Source: Nitrosopumilus sp. LS_AOA (lineage in GTDB: Archaea > Thermoproteota > Nitrososphaeria > Nitrososphaerales > Nitrosopumilaceae). Taken from it: a stretch of DNA of 64,000 nucleotides. Shown one piece after another: positions 62,284 through 64,000 of the stretch (the first letter of the stretch is position 1; each line of letters starts with the position of its first letter). The stretch lies in the NCBI GenBank assembly GCA_001543015.1, contig LFLC01000008.1, positions 81,997-145,996 on the forward strand. Reading direction: 5' to 3'. Under the pieces are notes generated by a model, which ran no database searches, was not told where the DNA came from, and was given only the letters and a program-made list of their open reading frames with translations. Made by a program: the position numbers and the translations under genes.

Positions 62284-62640
62284 ATGAGAAACAAGGTAAT
62301 CATTTTATCTTTTATGATTTTAGCACTAGTTGTATTTTTATCAACTAATGATGATGATGCATATGCCATGAAAATAAGTTGTGCAGATGATATAAATTTA
62401 CAAGAGTTTCTAATATGCAAGTATGTCAAAGAATGGAATGAATCAGAAGAATATGAGGAAAAAGTACTTGAAGAGATTGCCACTCATGTAGGTGAACTTA
62501 ATTCTAAAAATATATCACAATATTACAAAATAGTTAGAGAGAAAGTAGAACAAGAAAATCCGGGACTCAAAGAGAAATGTGAAGAGTTAAGAAAATGGGT
62601 ACTTGAACAAGTAAGAATAGACAAGGAAAAGAAAAATTAA
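62284..62640 (+). CDS. Small secreted protein (118 aa)
   Basis: From ATG 62284 a signal peptide is clear (KVIILSFMILALVVFLSTND). The ATG at 62263 would add seven charged residues before it. The mature part has two to three cysteines (ISCADDINLQEFLICKYVKE, EKCEELRKWV) and is helical and acidic. No family is recognised. Confidence 0.55.
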   Translation: MRNKVIILSFMILALVVFLSTNDDDAYAMKISCADDINLQEFLICKYVKEWNESEEYEEKVLEEIATHVGELNSKNISQYYKIVREKVEQENPGLKEKCEELRKWVLEQVRIDKEKKN

Positions 62641-63039
62641 AAATAACTAAAAAATTAATTATATCATATTTTTAAGAATTTATAATTAACCTGAATTACA
62701 CATTATTTCATAGCCCCCTAACCACCACCAGTTCATATGACCATGAGGCCTTGGATAGTTTTTCGTTAAAAACCACCCATGTATCACACCTAGAACTATC
62801 AAGTCTTATAACTCTCCGCCATACATCAAAAAAAGAATGTTCATTTGTAGAATGTTCATTTGTAGAATGTTCATTACGGGACATCACTATTATCTCACCG
62901 TGTTACAGTAAAATTTGAATTACCTACCTATGGTCTTCTATAACTAAATTATACCATCCAATTACATTTTTAAAAAAAACTTATCATGAAATGTTTTATG
63001 ATGAGTGTTTCTTAAATTTAGACTATTTTATTATAATTA
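62641..63039 (+). promoter_or_regulatory. Leader region with duplicated element, copy 3
   Basis: No convincing ORF. From 62819 the sequence matches the 53620-53835 leader. A 15-bp tandem repeat GAATGTTCATTTGTA (62835-62849, 62850-62864, partial to 62875) lies inside. The hairpin ACTTATCAT (62979-62987) with ATGATGAGT (62998-63006) has a 10-base loop and one G-U pair. The TTG start of the NHL gene is 34 bases further on. Confidence 0.55.
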
Positions 63040-63999
63040 TTGGAAAATTTTTCTTTTCTTGGAATCTCATTTGTATTAATGGTGGCTCTATGTTCTATTA
63101 CCCCTTTTGATGCTTTTGGAGACTACTCTTTATCATATACTATTACGGGTGCTGCTGTTGATGACACATTTGATAATCCACGTGGTGTGACCATTGACTC
63201 TAATGATAGAATAATCGTAACTGACACTAAAAATAATCGTGTCGTAATCTTTAATTCTGATGGAACCTATGTTGATCAATTTGGTAGTGGTCCAGGTTCT
63301 ACTGATAACCAATTTATTGATCCCGAGGGTGTGACCACTGACTCTTCAGATAGAATCATTGTAGCTGACTCTCATAATGATCGTATCATCATCTTTAATT
63401 CTAATGGAATCTATACTGATAAATTTGGTGATGTAGGTAATGTAGATGAAAAACTTCGGGGTTCCACTGGTGTAACTACTGACTCTAACGATAGAATCAT
63501 TGTAGCTGACTCTGATCATCAACTTATCAAGATCTATGATAAAGATGGAACCTTTTTGAGTATGTTTGGTTCTAAACGATGTCAATTACTTAATGCTGGC
63601 ACCCCCGGATGTAGTGATCCTGATGGTCCAACAGAACCTCTACAACTTGGTGATGGCCAATTTAATTATCCTCGTAGTGTAACTACTGACTCTAACGATA
63701 GAATCATTGTAGCTGACTCTGATAATCATCGTATCCAGATCTTTGATTCTGATGGAACCTATGTTGGTCAATTTGGTACTAAGGGTGATGAAGATAGCCA
63801 ATTTAAAAATCCCGAGGATGTGACCACTGACTCTTCAGATAGAATCATTGTAGCTGACTCTCGTAATAATCGTATCCAGATCTTTGATACAGATGTCTTA
63901 GTAACCTTACCTTCCTCTGCATCTGGAGGAAGTTCTGCTAGTAAACATGATACCAGACCAACCTTTGGATTAGATCACAAAACACACACACACAACTAA
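63040..63999 (+). CDS. Secreted NHL-repeat protein, ends after an (AC)6 tract
   Basis: TTG 63040 opens a signal peptide (LGISFVLMVALCSITPFDAF). Five NHL repeats follow, with units such as GVTTDSNDRIIVADSDHQLI and GTYVGQFGT, encoded by near-identical DNA. A Ser/Gly/Ala linker and the start of the PTFGLDHKT module come next, but the frame stops after HKTHTHN. The paralog at 59377 continues HKTNTQRVDGG, and removing one AC here would give HKTHTQL. The protein is probably truncated by slippage. The module would continue beyond the window. Confidence 0.8.
   Translation: MENFSFLGISFVLMVALCSITPFDAFGDYSLSYTITGAAVDDTFDNPRGVTIDSNDRIIVTDTKNNRVVIFNSDGTYVDQFGSGPGSTDNQFIDPEGVTTDSSDRIIVADSHNDRIIIFNSNGIYTDKFGDVGNVDEKLRGSTGVTTDSNDRIIVADSDHQLIKIYDKDGTFLSMFGSKRCQLLNAGTPGCSDPDGPTEPLQLGDGQFNYPRSVTTDSNDRIIVADSDNHRIQIFDSDGTYVGQFGTKGDEDSQFKNPEDVTTDSSDRIIVADSRNNRIQIFDTDVLVTLPSSASGGSSASKHDTRPTFGLDHKTHTHN
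63982..63993 (+). repeat. (AC)6 dinucleotide tract at a frame break
   Basis: Six AC units lie directly before the premature TAA (63997-63999). Loss of one unit restores the frame expected from the paralogous protein at 59377. Confidence 0.65.
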
Positions 64000-64000
64000 T

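Noticed and set aside
62244..62483. 79-residue minus-strand ORF opposite the small secreted protein
   Set aside because: It is rich in Ser and hydrophobic residues as expected from antisense of the 62284 gene. It has no motif and overlaps a better supported gene.
63170..63900. Regularly spaced near-identical DNA in the NHL gene as a CRISPR or satellite
   Set aside because: The repeats are in frame, match NHL units at the protein level and are interrupted by coding sequence.

Overview
This AT-rich window comes from an archaeon. It carries TFB, Rpo7/Spt4, a two-domain CDC48 AAA ATPase, archaeal EF-1beta, Pth2, TruD, a pyruvoyl arginine decarboxylase and a geranylgeranyl reductase. The many DUF6659-type, Lrp/RAM-only and blue-copper proteins, and the PTFGLDHKT-type secreted proteins, point to an ammonia-oxidising Nitrososphaerota (Thaumarchaeota) close to Nitrosopumilus. 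That placement rests on remembered family patterns, not on a search. Many genes look leaderless, with a TATA element about 25 bases before the start codon; a few start codons have a Shine-Dalgarno match.

1-12.2 kb is mostly housekeeping: an Lrp regulator, an apparently split chorismate-lyase-like gene, NadA and NadC (NAD synthesis), TFB, Rpo7-Spt4, an Mrp/NBP35 Fe-S ATPase, dephospho-CoA kinase, and an arginase-family hydrolase followed by an aldehyde (P5C-type) dehydrogenase and a convergent proline dehydrogenase. A likely C/D box sRNA sits at 8.8 kb. 12.3-18 kb is a patch of small, poorly conserved genes: a decapitated RAM-domain gene, a Met-rich membrane protein cut by an in-frame stop, a ribbon-helix-helix protein, tandem Cys-rich microproteins and secreted proteins. 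18-48.5 kb returns to core functions: SprT-like protease, H+-pyrophosphatase, JAMM protease, blue-copper membrane protein beside CyoE, CDC48, EF-1beta, lipid reductase, Pth2, TruD, alcohol dehydrogenase, DUF255 protein, a histidine kinase/response regulator pair, DEAD helicase, DsbA-like protein and tRNA-Thr(UGU).

49.5-53.3 kb looks like a mobile module: a divergent tyrosine recombinase, then a tightly overlapping run of an RHH protein, a small unknown, a ParB-DNA methyltransferase fusion and an HNH-like nuclease. This could be an unusual modification/restriction or element-maintenance cassette. 53.3-64 kb is a secreted-protein island: a 1719-residue FN3-sulfatase-NHL protein, two operonic secreted proteins sharing a nearly identical 302-bp block, a decayed surface-protein gene, and an NHL-repeat protein whose C-terminal frame ends just after an (AC)6 tract. 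Two of these genes share a duplicated leader containing a conserved hairpin, which occurs three times.

Several genes shorter than 60 codons were found by reading the gaps and are listed with positions. No CRISPR array, rRNA or transposase was seen.
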